Assembly (NCBI GenBank): GCA_024291935.2
Contig: CM044310.1
Coordinates: forward strand, 83,698,713 to 83,762,712
Length of the DNA stretch: 64,000 nt
From: Okapia johnstoni
Lineage: Eukaryota; Chordata; Mammalia; Artiodactyla; Giraffidae
Direction of reading: 5' to 3'
Under the pieces are notes generated by a model. That model did no database searches. It saw only the letters and a program-made list of their open reading frames with translations, and had not been told where the DNA came from. Within the stretch, counting starts at the first letter, position 1; every line of letters begins with the position of its first letter. Position numbers and translations under genes: made by a program. Shown here piece after piece: positions 1-11,600 of the stretch.

Positions 1-913
1 TTGGAGGTTGACTACGATTGCCTTTCCTGCTCTTCTCAATTTCTTTTCTTTTTTTTTCCTTTTTGAAGCTGAGTTAAAACTCATTTTTTAAAAATCTTGC
101 AAGCCTCCCACCTGCTTTTTATTTATTTTCCAAACCAGACAAGCTTTCTAAGAGTAAGAATGATGGCATGATGGATAGAACAAAGGACAATGCTGGGCAA
201 ACAGTAGAAGATCAGTCCCATACTTGCCTATTCATTATTTTAGGTAGGAACCTGACCATCTAGATTAATCATCACACAGTCATAGAACACGGAAAGGGAT
301 CTTAGAGATAATCTAATCCCTAATTCCTGCTTTAGAGTTGAAAATCCGAGGCACAGCAGCAGGTGTGGGAGTCACACAGGTGTTCCCCCCTTCCGGCCGC
401 AGGGCCCTGCTTCTCTATATGTGAAAAAATTCCCAGTAGCCATGCGGTGAGGCTTGCCACACTTCATGTCTCCATCTTCTTAATCACTCTTGAATTTCTG
501 ACACCCTCCCTCTCCATCTGCTGGTTCTTCCAGAATCACTGCTTTTTCAGGAGCTCCTGCCCAATTACTCAATCAAGGCCTGAGTGGGGTTTGGCATATC
601 CTGAGTGAGCTGAGAGTTCCAAGATGTTTGTTTTGTAAAATGGAGACTCCGTTCCACTTCATATCAACTTCCTCACCCATCAATCTTCTTTTTTTTTTTT
701 TTTCCTGGCAACAACATTAGGGGTGGAATGTGATTTGGTCATACACAGAGGTGATTAAGTCTCTGAACCTCTAGACTTCATTGAGGGGACTTTTGCTATG
801 GCAAATGCTTACTTAATGACTAACTCAGTCTTTGCTTTTTAACCACTTGAGCCCTGATACCACAAGTGAGCAAAGGCATTGCCCATGTGGGCTGTTGGGC
901 TAAAGTAAAAACA
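1..913. other. unique DNA, no gene seen
   Basis: No recognisable exon or young repeat. A pyrimidine-rich stretch lies at about 39-64 and a T-run at about 689-704. Around 295-360 the sequence weakly resembles old MIR-type repeats, too diverged to call. The short open frames are not conserved-looking and lack domain features. Confidence 0.5.
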
Positions 914-1145
914 TGGAAAAGACGAGTGAAAGGGGAGGGGAGGAAAGGGAAGGAGAAAGAAAGGGAGAATAAGAGGGGAGACCCAGAGGTGGAGGAAGGT
1001 ACAGAGAGAAGGAAAAAGAAAAGACTCGGGGAGGAGCGAGAGAGAAATTGGAAAGGGAGGAAATAAGAAAGAAGTATCTGAAAGTGATTAGGAAGAAGAT
1101 ACTTGTTGAAAAAGAGGGAGAATTCGTGCAGGGAAAAGAGACTGC
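914..1145. repeat. purine-rich (GGGA/GAAA) tract
   Basis: About 230 bases almost entirely of A and G on the + strand, interrupted by occasional C or T. It is a degenerate low-complexity tract, not a clean tandem array. The open frames on both strands here come from the biased composition (Lys/Glu/Arg one way, Phe/Ser/Leu/Pro the other) and are not genes. Confidence 0.8.
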
Positions 1146-1361
1146 CATGATAAGGAAATAAGGGAAGAAATATGAGGGGAATCTAAGGCATCCTGTCTCC
1201 CAGTGCCTGCACTCCTTCAGAAGCCATAGAACATACTCCAGAGTAGATGAGAAGTAGAGACAGTGCCAGGAAGAACACCAGCTAGGCTGGAACTGGGGAA
1301 CACTCCAAGTTTAAGGCAGATGACCTGCTACACTGCATCTCCCAGAAAAGTGATGTGGCCA

Positions 1362-2290
1362 TCTATAATGACATTTTAGAGGTACATGAATGAAAAGATG
1401 TTCAAAGCGTTATTTATTAGAGAAATACAAGTCAAAACTACCATGAGATATCACCTCACATCAGTTAGAATGGTATCATCAAACAGTCTACAAATAGTAA
1501 ACGTTGAAGAGGGCATGGAGAGAAGGGAACCTTCCTACACTAATGCTGGGAAGGTAAAACGGTGCAGCCACTATGGAGAAAAGTATGGAGGTTCCTTAAG
1601 AAACTAAAAATAGAACTACCATATGATCCTGCAATCCCACTCCTCGGAGTATACCAAAAGCAAAATACGATTTGAAAGAACACATGCACCCCAATATTCA
1701 TTGCAGCACTGTTTACAATAGCAACCAAAATGTCCATCAACAGAGGAATGGATAAAGAAGATGTGGTACATATAGGCAATGGAATATTACCTAGCCAGTA
1801 AAAAGAATGAAACAATGCCATTTGCGCCAACATGGATGGACCTTCAGATTGTCACACTGAGTGAAGTAAGTCAGACAGAGAAAGAGAAACATTGTATGAT
1901 AGCACTTTCCTGCAGAATCTTAAAAAATGATACAAATGAACTTATTTACAAAATAGAAATAGACTCTCAGGCTTGGAGAATGAAGTTGGGTTTATCATGG
2001 GGGAAGGGTTGGGGGAAGGATAGTTAGGGAGTTTGGGATTGACATGTGACATGTACACACTGCTATATTTAGAATGGATAACCAACTGGGACCTAGTATA
2101 TAGCAGGGGAACTCTGCTCAATATTCTGCAACAACCTAGTTGGGAAAATAATTTAAAAGGGAATGGATACATGTATATGCATAGCTGGATCACTTTGGTG
2201 TACACCTGAAACTAACACAACATTATTCATCAACTGTACTCCAATATAAAATGAAAAATTAAAAGCATAAAAAATAAAAGCAGTCTAATA
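1362..2290 (+). mobile_element. L1 LINE, ORF2 C-terminal end plus 3' UTR
   Basis: Sense-strand L1 3' end. Recognisable landmarks are the ORF2 stretch around 1430-1470 (permitting 'ITSVRMV'-like decay of the usual HHTPVRMA region), the block at 1620-1760 describing the conserved end of ORF2, and the artiodactyl-type 3' UTR with 'acctgaaactaacacaacat' at 2204-2223 and an A-rich tail to about 2290. Stops and frameshifts break the ORF into 73- and 82-codon pieces, so the copy is dead and 5' truncated. Confidence 0.85.
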
Positions 2291-3231
2291 ATTTTTTTAA
2301 AAATATCAAAAAGCAATTTAAATAATCACAAGTCTCTCAAGAAGATTATAAAAGGGATTAATTGCATTGTATGACATCCACCTAGTAAATCTCACTCTTC
2401 ATCTTCCATCTCACCAAATCCCACTTACAGATCTCCTGGTCTCTTCCCTCGGTTCCCTCCCATTGAGCCACATTCTCTGACCATCTGCTTCCGTCTATAC
2501 TCGCCTTACCTCTCCTGGGCGCCATCTTCTATTATGTAGATCATTTAGCCCCTGGGAGCTTCTTTAAGTTATTCCCTGCCCTCCTTCTCCAGGTCTGGAT
2601 GTTCACATGAAAAGGCTAGAACTTGAGGAGCTAATGTTGATCCCTCCTTGAAGCTGGAGAAGAGGGAAGTGAGGGGGTCTGAGAGCAGGTTAGGGGATGG
2701 GATAAGACAGCTGAGAGGGTCCAACTGGGGCATTATTCTATGGGAACTACAGTGGGGAGAGGCCAGTTAACTCTCCACAGACACTGCCAAGGCACCTGGG
2801 TCTTTGAGAATTTAGATTTTGGATGCTCACCTCTTTTTTTTTTTTAATCTGCAATTTGGAGGCTTTTTCCAAATAAATCTCCTTCTCTGAGAGGTTTCTC
2901 GGCCTGTTCCCCTGAGGGCAGAAGCTATAGGCCCCAGGAGATGGAGGTAAGGTGAGTGGTGGAGCCTTGGGCAATGGGGAAGGGAAAGGAGTGAGGAAAT
3001 TCAGCAGGTGGGAGAGGGCAGACTGTCCATGCCTACACACATGTTCCTTGCTGTGTGCTCTGCAGAGAGTCTGGACCCTCGAGGACTAGGTGAGGAGACA
3101 GATATAGGACAGAGGGTGAGAAGTGGTAACTGAGAGGATTGTAGGAGCTGAGGTGAAGGGACGATGGGTCTATGAGAACTAGTGTCTGCTAATCAGTTAG
3201 GCACAGAATATTTGAACTGGAGAGAACTACA
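2291..3231. other. unique DNA, no gene seen
   Basis: No repeat or exon is recognised. A T-run lies at about 2832-2845. The 97-codon minus-strand open frame at 2747-3040 has no domain character and spans this T-run, so it is treated as chance. Confidence 0.5.
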
Positions 3232-3397
3232 GAGACTGTAGCCTACCAGGTTCCTCCATCCATGGGATTTTCCGAGCAAGAATATTGGAGTGGGTTGCGA
3301 TTTCCTTCTCCAGGAGATCTTCCCAACCCAGGGATTGAACCTGGGTCTCCCACATTATAGACAGACGCTTTACCATCTGAGCCACCAGGAAAGTCTA
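3232..3397 (-). mobile_element. Bov-tA SINE, 3' truncated
   Basis: Reads antisense on the + strand. The body sequence with 'ggattgaacctgggtctccc' (antisense of the pol III B-box) is followed by the antisense tRNA-like head ending in 'gccaccaggaaagtc'. The end carrying the usual 'gagtcggacacgactgag' tail is missing. Confidence 0.9.
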
Positions 3398-4183
3398 GGA
3401 ATCCTTAGGAGGCCATGAAAGTCAATGTCTTCTCCAAACTATCTGGCTATAAAATTCTGTTCTCAGATCGAATGCCTTAGACTAGCGCACTTTAAGAACC
3501 ACTCATCTGGTCCAACCACTCCTTACACAGGTCGGGAGACAGGTCAAGAGAAGAACAGTGACTTCCTCAAGTTCACCTACTATTTACTTACCTGAGAACA
3601 CCCAAGGCTACTGACTAGACATACATGGAGGGTTTGTCTTTGAACTACAGTGAGATTTTACCATATTACCCTCACTCAGCCTCCTCTACCTCACCCTGCC
3701 ACAAACTCCCTTGGGCTTCATGACTGTAAACAATATCCCTCCGAATATTAACAGTAAACCAGAATGCAATAAAGGCTACCAGAAAGCAGGGGATGCTTTA
3801 AAAATCTATCCATTCCCCATTCACAGCTAGAGATTTGATGGTACTTCCTCCACATTCCATGCTGAATGTAACTTCAAGCAAAGATGGACTCCACTGTCTA
3901 CCTGTCTAGGTTTATAGCACAGTGCTGGCACCTCCAGGATTGTCCATTACATGATGTATTGGGGTTGCAGGAGAAGGCAGGGAAGGTGAGGGAGTGAGTA
4001 TGTGTCAAAATATGGAATCCAGAAGAAGTGGTGAGGGCCTAAAAAGTGCCCCCAGAATAGGAAATATTTGCAACCTGTGGATGACACTAATCCGGACAAT
4101 ATAAATGCATTCCTATATCCTTGGCTGACACCATGAGGCAGAGAGCCCACCTACACTATATTAAGAACTCCCAAAATACTAAC
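3398..4183. other. unique DNA with a weak MIR/MER-like block
   Basis: At about 3478-3615 the sequence resembles antisense MIR (vertebrate-wide SINE), preceded by a scrap like the end of MER5. It is too diverged for a firm call. Nothing else is recognised. Confidence 0.35.
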
Positions 4184-4230
4184 GAGAGTGAGTGAGACAG
4201 TGAGTGAATGAGTGAGTATGTGTGTGCATG
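4184..4230. repeat. degenerate (GAGT)n / (TG)n short tandem
   Basis: Imperfect gagtgagtga and tgaatgag units run into tgtgtgtg. This is a small microsatellite with substitutions. Confidence 0.7.
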
Positions 4231-4645
4231 ACACACATTGATGGAGACCACAGACTTTCGAACTGAGGGTAGTGAGTGTACTGTGGGGGCTTCTCAACCT
4301 GGACCTGACAGTTTAAAACCAAACCAAGCAAAAGATTGTAAGAGAGAGGACACACACATGCACTGATTTGTGTATCTTATTAAAATGCATGCATAAAACC
4401 ATTTCAGCCAACACTTCCACTTCTAGGAAATTATCTTTCAGATATACTTATAGCTATGACCAAAGGCAGATGAATAAGAATGTTCATATTCAACATTGTA
4501 TGCAACCTATCTATTTGATTAAAAACTATCACCTTAAGAAGAGTGAGGAAGTTTCTTGTTCTGATAATGGGAACATCTCCAAGACCTATTAGAAAGTGAC
4601 AAGAGAGGTACAGAACAACCTTAATTTGCCTCAATTTATGTATCT

Positions 4646-4864
4646 TTGGGCTTCTCTGGTGGCTCAGATGATAAAGAATTCATCTGCGATGTGGGAGACC
4701 TGGATTTGATCCCTGGGTTGGAAAGATCCCCTGGAGGAGGGCATGGCAGCCCATTCTAGCATTCTTGCCTGGAGAATCCCCATGGACAGAGGAGCCTAGC
4801 AGGCTATAGTCCATGGGGTCACAAAGAGTTGGACACGACTGAGTGACTAAGCCCAGCACAAAGC
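4646..4864 (+). mobile_element. Bov-tA SINE, full length, with 8-bp TSD
   Basis: The tRNA-like head 'gggcttctctggtggctcag' is followed by the BovB-derived body and the 'gttggacacgactgagtgac' tail. Direct repeats 'atgtatct' flank it at 4638-4645 and 4865-4872. It sits inside an L1M. The 140-codon minus-strand frame across it is composed of SINE plus CA repeat and is not a gene. Confidence 0.95.
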
Positions 4865-4867
4865 ATG

Positions 4868-4872
<5 letters not shown>

Positions 4873-4912
<40 letters not shown>
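4873..4912. repeat. (CA)20 microsatellite
   Basis: Twenty uninterrupted CA units directly after the 3' TSD of the adjacent SINE. An uninterrupted array of this length is likely to be length-polymorphic. Confidence 0.98.
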
Positions 4913-4916
<4 letters not shown>

Positions 4917-5229
4917 TTGTATATGTATAGGAAAAAAATTGGAAGGTGACAAAAGAACCCATGATATAACACTGAAAAGGGGTATGGTAGATAAAGGGCC
5001 TGGGGAGAATGAAGGATATAACCCAGCCCATGATCGGATGCCTTGCTGTACAATGTGAATGCATTTTAAACAGGTCCATCTATTACTTATTAGAGAGGCC
5101 AACTTCTCAACACCAGTAGTGCTTCAAACTTGTCTTGGACTTACTGACTTAGACAGGAGTCTTCCACTCCTGCCAGCCCCCCTTGGCTTAAGAAATGAAA
5201 GATTTTTCACTGGATACATTTTTGGAAAC

Positions 5230-6060
5230 TCTCAAAGCTCCTGTTAAAATAATGGCAGGAATGGAGGCGAGGCCAAGGCCAGGGCTGAGGGGTGGTCAAT
5301 GTCCCAGTTATTTCAGCTGTCCTGCCTGGTTCCACACGCTCCACTAAGCATGGCGACAATTTGGCCCAGAATAATGGCTGCAGATTCAAGAACGAACGGG
5401 GGTAGGGTGGCGGGGAGGAAGAAAAAGTAAGCTTTGGAGAGCTATTTTCTTCCTACACTGTAAAAACTCAAATACCAGGGGGCTGAGGGTGGGCAGGGAG
5501 ACAAAACAGTACTTTGTCTTAAATCTTCAGTGCAGTAAGTTAGGATTTCCAAGCCTGTACAAACTGTCGATGCCTTCTGAGCCTTTACATTCTGGCCTTG
5601 AGCGCACATGATATACAAATGAAAAGAATTGGAGGTTTAATTTAGAATTCGGACAAAAGGCCCAGACACGTGTGTCTCCATGAGAATGTTGGGGTGGGGT
5701 GTGGGGAGGGCAGGGAGTGACAGCACATGTCATTAGCCAGTGTGCACAGGCTGCTTTCGGACTTTGGCGAGACTCGCTCCGATTTTAACAAGTTTGCCGA
5801 GAAGACCTTCAGCTGGGCTGCATATGAGGCCCTGCTATTTTTAATATAAATGTAATGTTTTTAAATCCATCGACGGTGTCCTAAACCAGATTTGGTCGTA
5901 AGCAGCTGTGCTGAAATTGTAAAATCTCACCCTTGTGTCTGGTTTCACATCTGGTAACTCACAGCTAACAGTTACAACTCTCCAATAGTAATTAAATGTT
6001 TTCTTTAAAAGAAAAAACACCCACAATCATATATGGCAGAATGCATTATTAAAGGAGTAT
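5230..6060. other. repeat-free block, candidate conserved non-coding element
   Basis: No transposon is recognisable over about 830 bp, and several CpG dinucleotides survive (for example around 5760-5785 and 5870). No coding frame longer than about 60 codons is plausible. Motif content is given in the next entry. Conservation is inferred from lack of decayed repeats and from composition only. Confidence 0.4.
5803..5953. promoter_or_regulatory. E-box / MEF2-type motif cluster
   Basis: Exact motifs seen: CAGCTG at 5810-5815, CATATG at 5821-5826, CTATTTTTAA (fits the MEF2 consensus YTAWWWWTAR) at 5835-5844, CAGCTG at 5903-5908 and CATCTG at 5948-5953. In known muscle enhancers, bHLH E-boxes and MEF2 sites occur together. 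Function here is inference. Confidence 0.3.
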
Positions 6061-7958
6061 TTTGATTCACAACAACCAGCACCAGGAAGAATCCAGCAAG
6101 AATTTTATAGGTAGTTGGGTACTTTTAGGTACTTTTTTTCTAAAGGTGTTGATCAAAATAAGTACATGTTACAAAAAGCAAAGGCAGTTTGCAACTGGGT
6201 GGATATTGAGTAACATTAAGGGACCATAATTGCTAGTGAGGAGAATACCTCCTCTTTGATGTCAACTGTGGCTTTTCTTTTTTGTTTCACAAAGGAAGAA
6301 ACTTCAAAAGCCGTAATTTCAGGACAATAAAGTACTCACATTAATATAGGTACCAACTTCAACTGATCTTCAGCTCAGAAAAGAAGTTTCATGGTGAAAA
6401 TGTTCTAGAATGAAGGATACAGAACTAAAATATTTTTTGATTTCTTTCCACACACCATTTTAATTATGGATAAATGACATAGATCCCTAAGATAGCCTTC
6501 AGAAGCCCTTGTACATGCCACCTAGGGAAAACAGCTAACTCCTTACATTCTGAAATATATGCTTTTATTTTATACTGTTATTTTAAATTTGCTGACAGAA
6601 TGTATTAAGTGAATGGATTCTCCCCATAGCTTAAAGATTCTGGTATAACTAGCAAGGTATAGGAAACATATTCTATAAATTAACGACGTTTTCGTTCTCT
6701 GATATTATGTCAGTAAGGTATAATTTTATTAAGATATAAAATAGAGATTTGAGTTTTTCTAATGCTTACTGTTTTTAGGATTAAGCCCTTATTTTATGTT
6801 TATTTTTTTAAGATGTATAAGGTTGTCCTATCAATGGTAACGTTGTTAATATATTTAACATGTATATGAATACATGGTTGTATTCATACATCTGGTTCTA
6901 CTTCTTCCACAATTAGTAATTTTCCTAAACTATAAGATTTTGAGGGTGAAATAAAAAGATGCATATAACCCCATTTTGTAACAAGAGATAAGCTCAAATG
7001 ATTGAGATTGTTACAAAATTGTATTTGAAATAATAAAAGTAAAAAAAAAATTAGTAATAAAAGATTGTGGTTTTATCTTGTTTTTTTGTTTGGGGGGTTA
7101 CATAGAATACTTGGATTAGTCCTTAGAAAAGGACTCTATCACTTAAGCATCACAAAGATAAAGAGAAAAGCACACAAATTCTAATTGCTTATGCTTGATG
7201 AATTTTTGGAGGTTACATAACTTTTCCTCACACATTTTAATGGTTCTTAGTGGATTTTTTGAGTCTTGAAATCATCATGCAATGTAGTTTTAGACTCTAA
7301 TGATATGCATTATTAAAGAGGAGGGAAGGACAAGAAATGTAAGAGAATGCCTGAAGCAGAGTGAGCTTGGAACCCAGGCCTAATTTGTGACACTGAATAA
7401 CTTCAATCCTTGGCACTTACATGAAAGAACTGAGGACTATGAGAATTCCTTAGAACCACCTGTTATCTCATCAGAAGCCCTGGAATCCTGACCTGTAGCA
7501 GCAGACCTCTGTCTTCATGTTCGCCACACTTTCCCTTAGGGATAAGTAATAAGCAGGCTTCCCCTGTAGGCACACCTGTGATCCCGCAACCTAGGAAAGC
7601 TGGAAAGGCAGAATCCGATTGGAGTGCACAGGTCTCAGAAGTCTGCCTCCCGACACGGATGACTGGGGGGACATTCATAACTTCAGAATGAAATTAGCAG
7701 AGTTGGTCAGCCTGAACAAAGCAGGTGCCTTCTGAGTCTCCTGGGACTTGGAGAGCCCTGCTCTTGGGGGTCAGCAGGGCACCAGCCTGTGAAGTAGGGA
7801 AGCTGCTGCGGCTGAGGAGTGGTGCTTCTTGAAGCACCTCCTTTCCTGGGTCCTATTGCTGCTTTTTCCCACTGCAGTGGGGAGAGGGGGAGTGTGTAGC
7901 CTCCAAAAGCAATGAGGGGTAAGGGAAAGGCAGAAACAGTGATATGCACTGCATTTAT
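6061..7958. other. AT-rich unique DNA, no gene seen
   Basis: No recognised repeat apart from A- or T-runs (about 7040-7050 and 7078-7087). The 7463-7700 stretch is more balanced in composition. No exon-like open frame with splice context is evident. Confidence 0.45.
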
Positions 7959-8024
7959 AAAAAGAGCTATTAAAAGAGCTATTATAAAGAGCTATTTTTT
8001 TTGAGCTATTAAAAAAAAAAAAAG
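7959..8024. repeat. about 12-bp tandem repeat (aaaagagctatt)n with A tail
   Basis: Four successive units share 'gagctatt', spaced 12-14 bp apart, with the linker drifting from aaaa to ataaa to tttttt. An A-run follows. This is a small minisatellite-like array. Confidence 0.8.
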
Positions 8025-9534
8025 CCAAGGTACAAAGGCATGCTCACACAGCCCCACCCCTAGAGAGGGCTTGCTGGGAGAGTCAGGACACTGAATTATG
8101 TATCACCTTCCCCAGCTGTATTTGCTGACATTGTGTGCCGTTGCACTGCCCAGAAAGCCCAGTACACACTTGGGGTATTTCTGATCTGATGCATGAGCTG
8201 CTATGGTCTCCGTAAAGGAGGACTTCAGGGTGTAGCAGAGATTTTAAAGCCCTGAAAAGTGACTAGAGATGAGACCCTTACTCAGGCCACTAGGATCATC
8301 AAGCAGTCCAGCATATCTCCTTGCTTGGATGTGATCAGAACAAAAGCCCCTTGTGGGTGCATGGCATCTAGTGGGCGAGGCATTGCCAAGGCAGCTGGCC
8401 TGTGGTATGAGACTGGCTCTTATCCACAGGGTCAGTTATTTCCTCTCTCTGTCTCTCTGGACCTCCTCCACTCAACTGAAATGATAGCTTTTACCTGGAC
8501 ATTCTATGGCCTCACAGGTCTTAGTGCAAAATGATATGAAAAGCCCAGGAATCCAGCCAATGGCCAGGAGCCAAAACAATTCCTTATCTGCTTGGAACCA
8601 TTGAAATGGACCAGACACCTCTGTCTTCAGAAAAAGAAAAAAACACCCAGAGATGGGCCCAGACAACTAGTGGCATCTGGTTTACAATTCTTTCTGAGAT
8701 GTATTGCCCACATTTCCTTTCCAAGAAAGACCAAGAAAAGGAAAGTGGTTCTCCCATTGAGGACAGGGGACCCCATCCTTTTTCCTTAACTATGGCTCCA
8801 TTCAGAACCAGCTGTCCTTTGAACCCTGCATGGCAAAGACAATTGCCATGGAGTGGTCATTTAATTCTCTCTCCCTCTCTTTCTGATGGCAAACATTAAC
8901 TGCGGACTACAACAGGACCACCTGCAATGTGTTAGCCATTAAAAAGGTCACCATTACTAAACATTTTAAACTGTGAATAGCTTCAGATTAAATTAGGTGT
9001 AAAAAAAGTCATTTCCTCTCTGTGATAAACTCAAACACCTGCAGTAGGGCTCATGTTTACCAGGGACATAAAGGGCCTCTCCAGCTCGCAGACCATTTGG
9101 GGGAAGAAAAACAAAAGCCCCATTCTGTCAGCTATCTCTCTGCCCTTGTAATAGGATTCTCTAAATTTGGTGACTGGTTGCACATCCCCTTGAGAAGTGT
9201 GAGGACTGCATAGATGACAATCAAAACCTCCAGTTACGTGGGCCTCATGCTAGCTTCTTCAGCCCTCCCATGTGAATTTCCTTATATTTTTTCCTTTTAA
9301 CTTTCTCCTATGTTTTTTTATAGTATGTTACTCCAGCCAAGTGTTGAGCACTCTTTCAGTCTACCACAATCACTGTGGACTGCCTGATGTTTTCAATATC
9401 TGCAAAGGCAGGTAAAGGAGAGTGAGCATGGATGGCTGGCCTTGGAGAGCATGAACCCTGTATGACATTGTGCTGAGTGCCAGCATACAACCTGCAGATG
9501 GTTCTCCCAACCTCAGAAAGCCTGAACTGCACTC
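8025..9534. other. unique DNA, no gene seen
   Basis: Mixed composition with no recognised repeat. Overlapping short open frames at 8592-8899 share one stretch in two frames and end without any domain or splice support. The 8940-9010 interval is AT-rich. Confidence 0.4.
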
Positions 9535-9655
9535 CCCACTTCACAGGTCAGCACACTCAAGCTTTGAGAGGTGAAGTAGCTTGCCTGTGGGAAGCTCATG
9601 GCTTCTAGCAGAAGGTCCAGAAATCACTTTCCTGCCACTACATGGGCTTGAGTCC
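9535..9655 (-). mobile_element. MIR SINE fragment
   Basis: Antisense MIR core: 'cttcacaggtcagcacactc' and 'gaggtgaagtagcttgcctg' correspond to the usual 'ttacagatgaggaaactgag' and 'gttaagtaacttgcccaagg' segments. Diverged, as expected for an old mammalian SINE. Confidence 0.65.
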
Positions 9656-9734
9656 ACCACCGTCTCTTACTTGGTCCATAGCATTAGCTTCTCAGCTGCT
9701 TGCCCTGCTTCTGTGCTGGCCTCCCCAGTTGTGA

Positions 9735-10235
9735 TCAGGGTGTGATTCTGACAAACTGGATGACATCACTCCTGATGAGAACCCTCCCGTGGAGTCCCAC
9801 AGCAGTTAAAATACAGTCCAGACTCTTCTATCTGATCTTGCCCCTGACTTCCTCTGGACTTCTTTCTTTTTCTCTCCCTTCATTCTGGCCACTCGGGCTT
9901 TCTCTCTGTGCCTGTGCATGCCAATTCTGTTCCCTCTGCTTGAAAGTCTCTCCCCCAAGATGTGTGTATGTCAATAGCTCCTTCTGTTCAGGAAGGTATC
10001 AGATATCATGCATTTCCTCATCCAATCTGGACTATCCTTCAGGCCCTCTCCATCACATCACCCTCTTTATTGTCTTTGTATTTCTCATCACTATCTGAGA
10101 GTCCATGCTTACTGTCCCAGTCTCCATTACATTACACATTGCATTGGGGTGGGAACCTTATCTTGGCCTCTGCTGTATCCATAAGGCATGCATAATACCT
10201 GCCTAAGGTTGGTGATTACTGAATAGATGAACCAA
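9735..10235 (+). mobile_element. L2 LINE 3' end
   Basis: Sense L2. Seen in order: 'aaaatacagtccagactctt', 'tgttccctctgcttgaaagt', 'cccccaagatgtgtgtatg', 'ccatcacatcaccctcttta', 'ggtgggaaccttatcttggc' and 'gtatccataaggcatgcata'. These are successive L2 3' landmarks in the right order. Open frames of 132 and 77 codons here are by-products. Confidence 0.85.
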
Positions 10236-10673
10236 TGACTCATAGAACTGAACCCAGGTAACTGAAGCTCCAAAGTTGGTCTTCTGGGTGCGTAACAGTG
10301 ATGACACGCTAGACACTGATGATCAGGAACCATTACTGCCCTCAATGACTGCTTCTCACTCTGACCTGTACTTTCATCTCAACATGCTTAAAAACAAATG
10401 TGTAGGACTCTCTGCTTTCAGATTTAAAATAACTTCAAATATTGTAATTGGCATTCTAGGGGGAGTTTTGAGCTAGCTACTTCCATATTCAGTCTTTACA
10501 CTTAGCATATATGTCATATTTTTAATCCCTCTCTTGTATCATTTGTATAAAAATCTATGTTTCCTAATAGACTACAGGTTCCTTTGATGGCATCACCACT
10601 TAGCACCGTATTTAGTATCTAGTTAGTACTACTCAGCCTTTATACTGTAAAATTAAATAGTTTACTATATAAC
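10236..10673. other. unique DNA, no gene seen
   Basis: No recognised repeat or exon. It lies between the L2 and the next SINE. Confidence 0.4.
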
Positions 10674-10896
10674 CAGGGCGTCTCAGGTGGCACAGTGGTA
10701 AAGCATCCACCTGCCAATGCAGGAGACACAGGAAACATGAATTTAATCCCTGGGTTGGGAAGATCTGCTGGAGAAGGAAATGGCAACACACTCCAGCAGT
10801 ATTCTTGCCTGGAGAATTCCATGGACAGAGGAGCCTGGCAGGCTTTTGTCCATAGGGTCGCAAAAAATTGGACACAACTGAGGGACTGAGCACTAC
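10674..10896 (+). mobile_element. Bov-tA SINE
   Basis: Full tRNA-like head ('cacagtggtaaagcatccac'), BovB-derived body and 'ttggacacaactgagggact' tail. Flanks 'actatataa' (before) and 'actacataa' (10892-10900) look like a TSD with one mismatch. The B-box has decayed ('gaatttaatccc'). Confidence 0.93.
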
Positions 10897-11234
10897 ATAA
10901 TCACTTTGATCTAGAGAAACCAGTTTTATTATTATCCCAACATCTCTTTTCTGTATTTCTTTGCAATTCTCTGTTCTTCACCTGTACATGCTAAAGGACC
11001 AGAGTGGACACTCTCTAAATGTTTATTGCAACCAAAATGAGGCTTGGGAATTGGAGAAGGGAGGGACTGAGTTCTGACTTCCATGACAGTCTTCAGACAT
11101 GGACCGTGCTATGCACAGTTAACAAGATGCATACACCTTGTGAACATAATCTGGGAATCGATAAGATTTAAAGATAAAGAGAAAATAATCCTAGTGACAT
11201 TTAAAGACAATTTTCCTCAACATTTCTTCTAAAA
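10897..11234. other. unique DNA, no gene seen
   Basis: No recognised feature. Confidence 0.4.
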
Positions 11235-11600
11235 GCTTGGTAGCAATTGTATTTGTCTGGAAACAACTTGAGTTTCTATTAATTCAAAAATATTTGGATA
11301 CATTGTGGCATATCCCTTCTATGGAATATTATTCATGTCTTATAAAGAATGAGCTCTTACTGACCTAACAATATTTCTATGATATATTGTTAACTGCAAT
11401 AAATAAATAAGTCATCCAGAATTATAAAGGAGCTTGTTTATATTTTCAAAAATGTGTTTATTTGTGTGGGCGTGGAGAAATAAATGGAAGGATACACACC
11501 AAGCTGTAAAAATCTGTCATCATAGTGGGGTGAGAGCAGAGAGGTTGTAAAAGGTAGCTACTGACTTTTCCTTTCTACATATTTATTCCGCATCCTGCTT
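11235..11600 (+). mobile_element. ancient L1M 3' end
   Basis: Shows the L1M series 'ctggaaacaacttgagtttc', 'tatggaatattattcatgtc', 'tatgatatattgttaactgc' and 'ggaaggatacacaccaagct'. Diverged and lacking a coding frame. Confidence 0.65.

Larger units (their letters stand above)
4415..5010 (+). mobile_element. ancient L1M 3' end, split by a SINE
   Basis: The left part (to about 4645) carries the decayed L1M landmark 'cttctaggaaattatctttc' and a stretch like 'atctccaagatatattaag'. After the SINE, its TSD and the CA array, the same element continues at 4913 with 'cttgcttgtatatgtatagg' and 'ttggaaggtgacaaaag'. The continuity across the insertion supports one older L1M invaded later. Confidence 0.6.

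Noticed and set aside
4680..5102. 140-codon minus-strand frame with a Cys-Val repeat
   Set aside because: Composed of Bov-tA sequence and the (CA)20 array; the repeat peptide is the translated microsatellite.
7040..7052. A-run that might mark a processed pseudogene end
   Set aside because: No gene-like sequence or TSD was found upstream.
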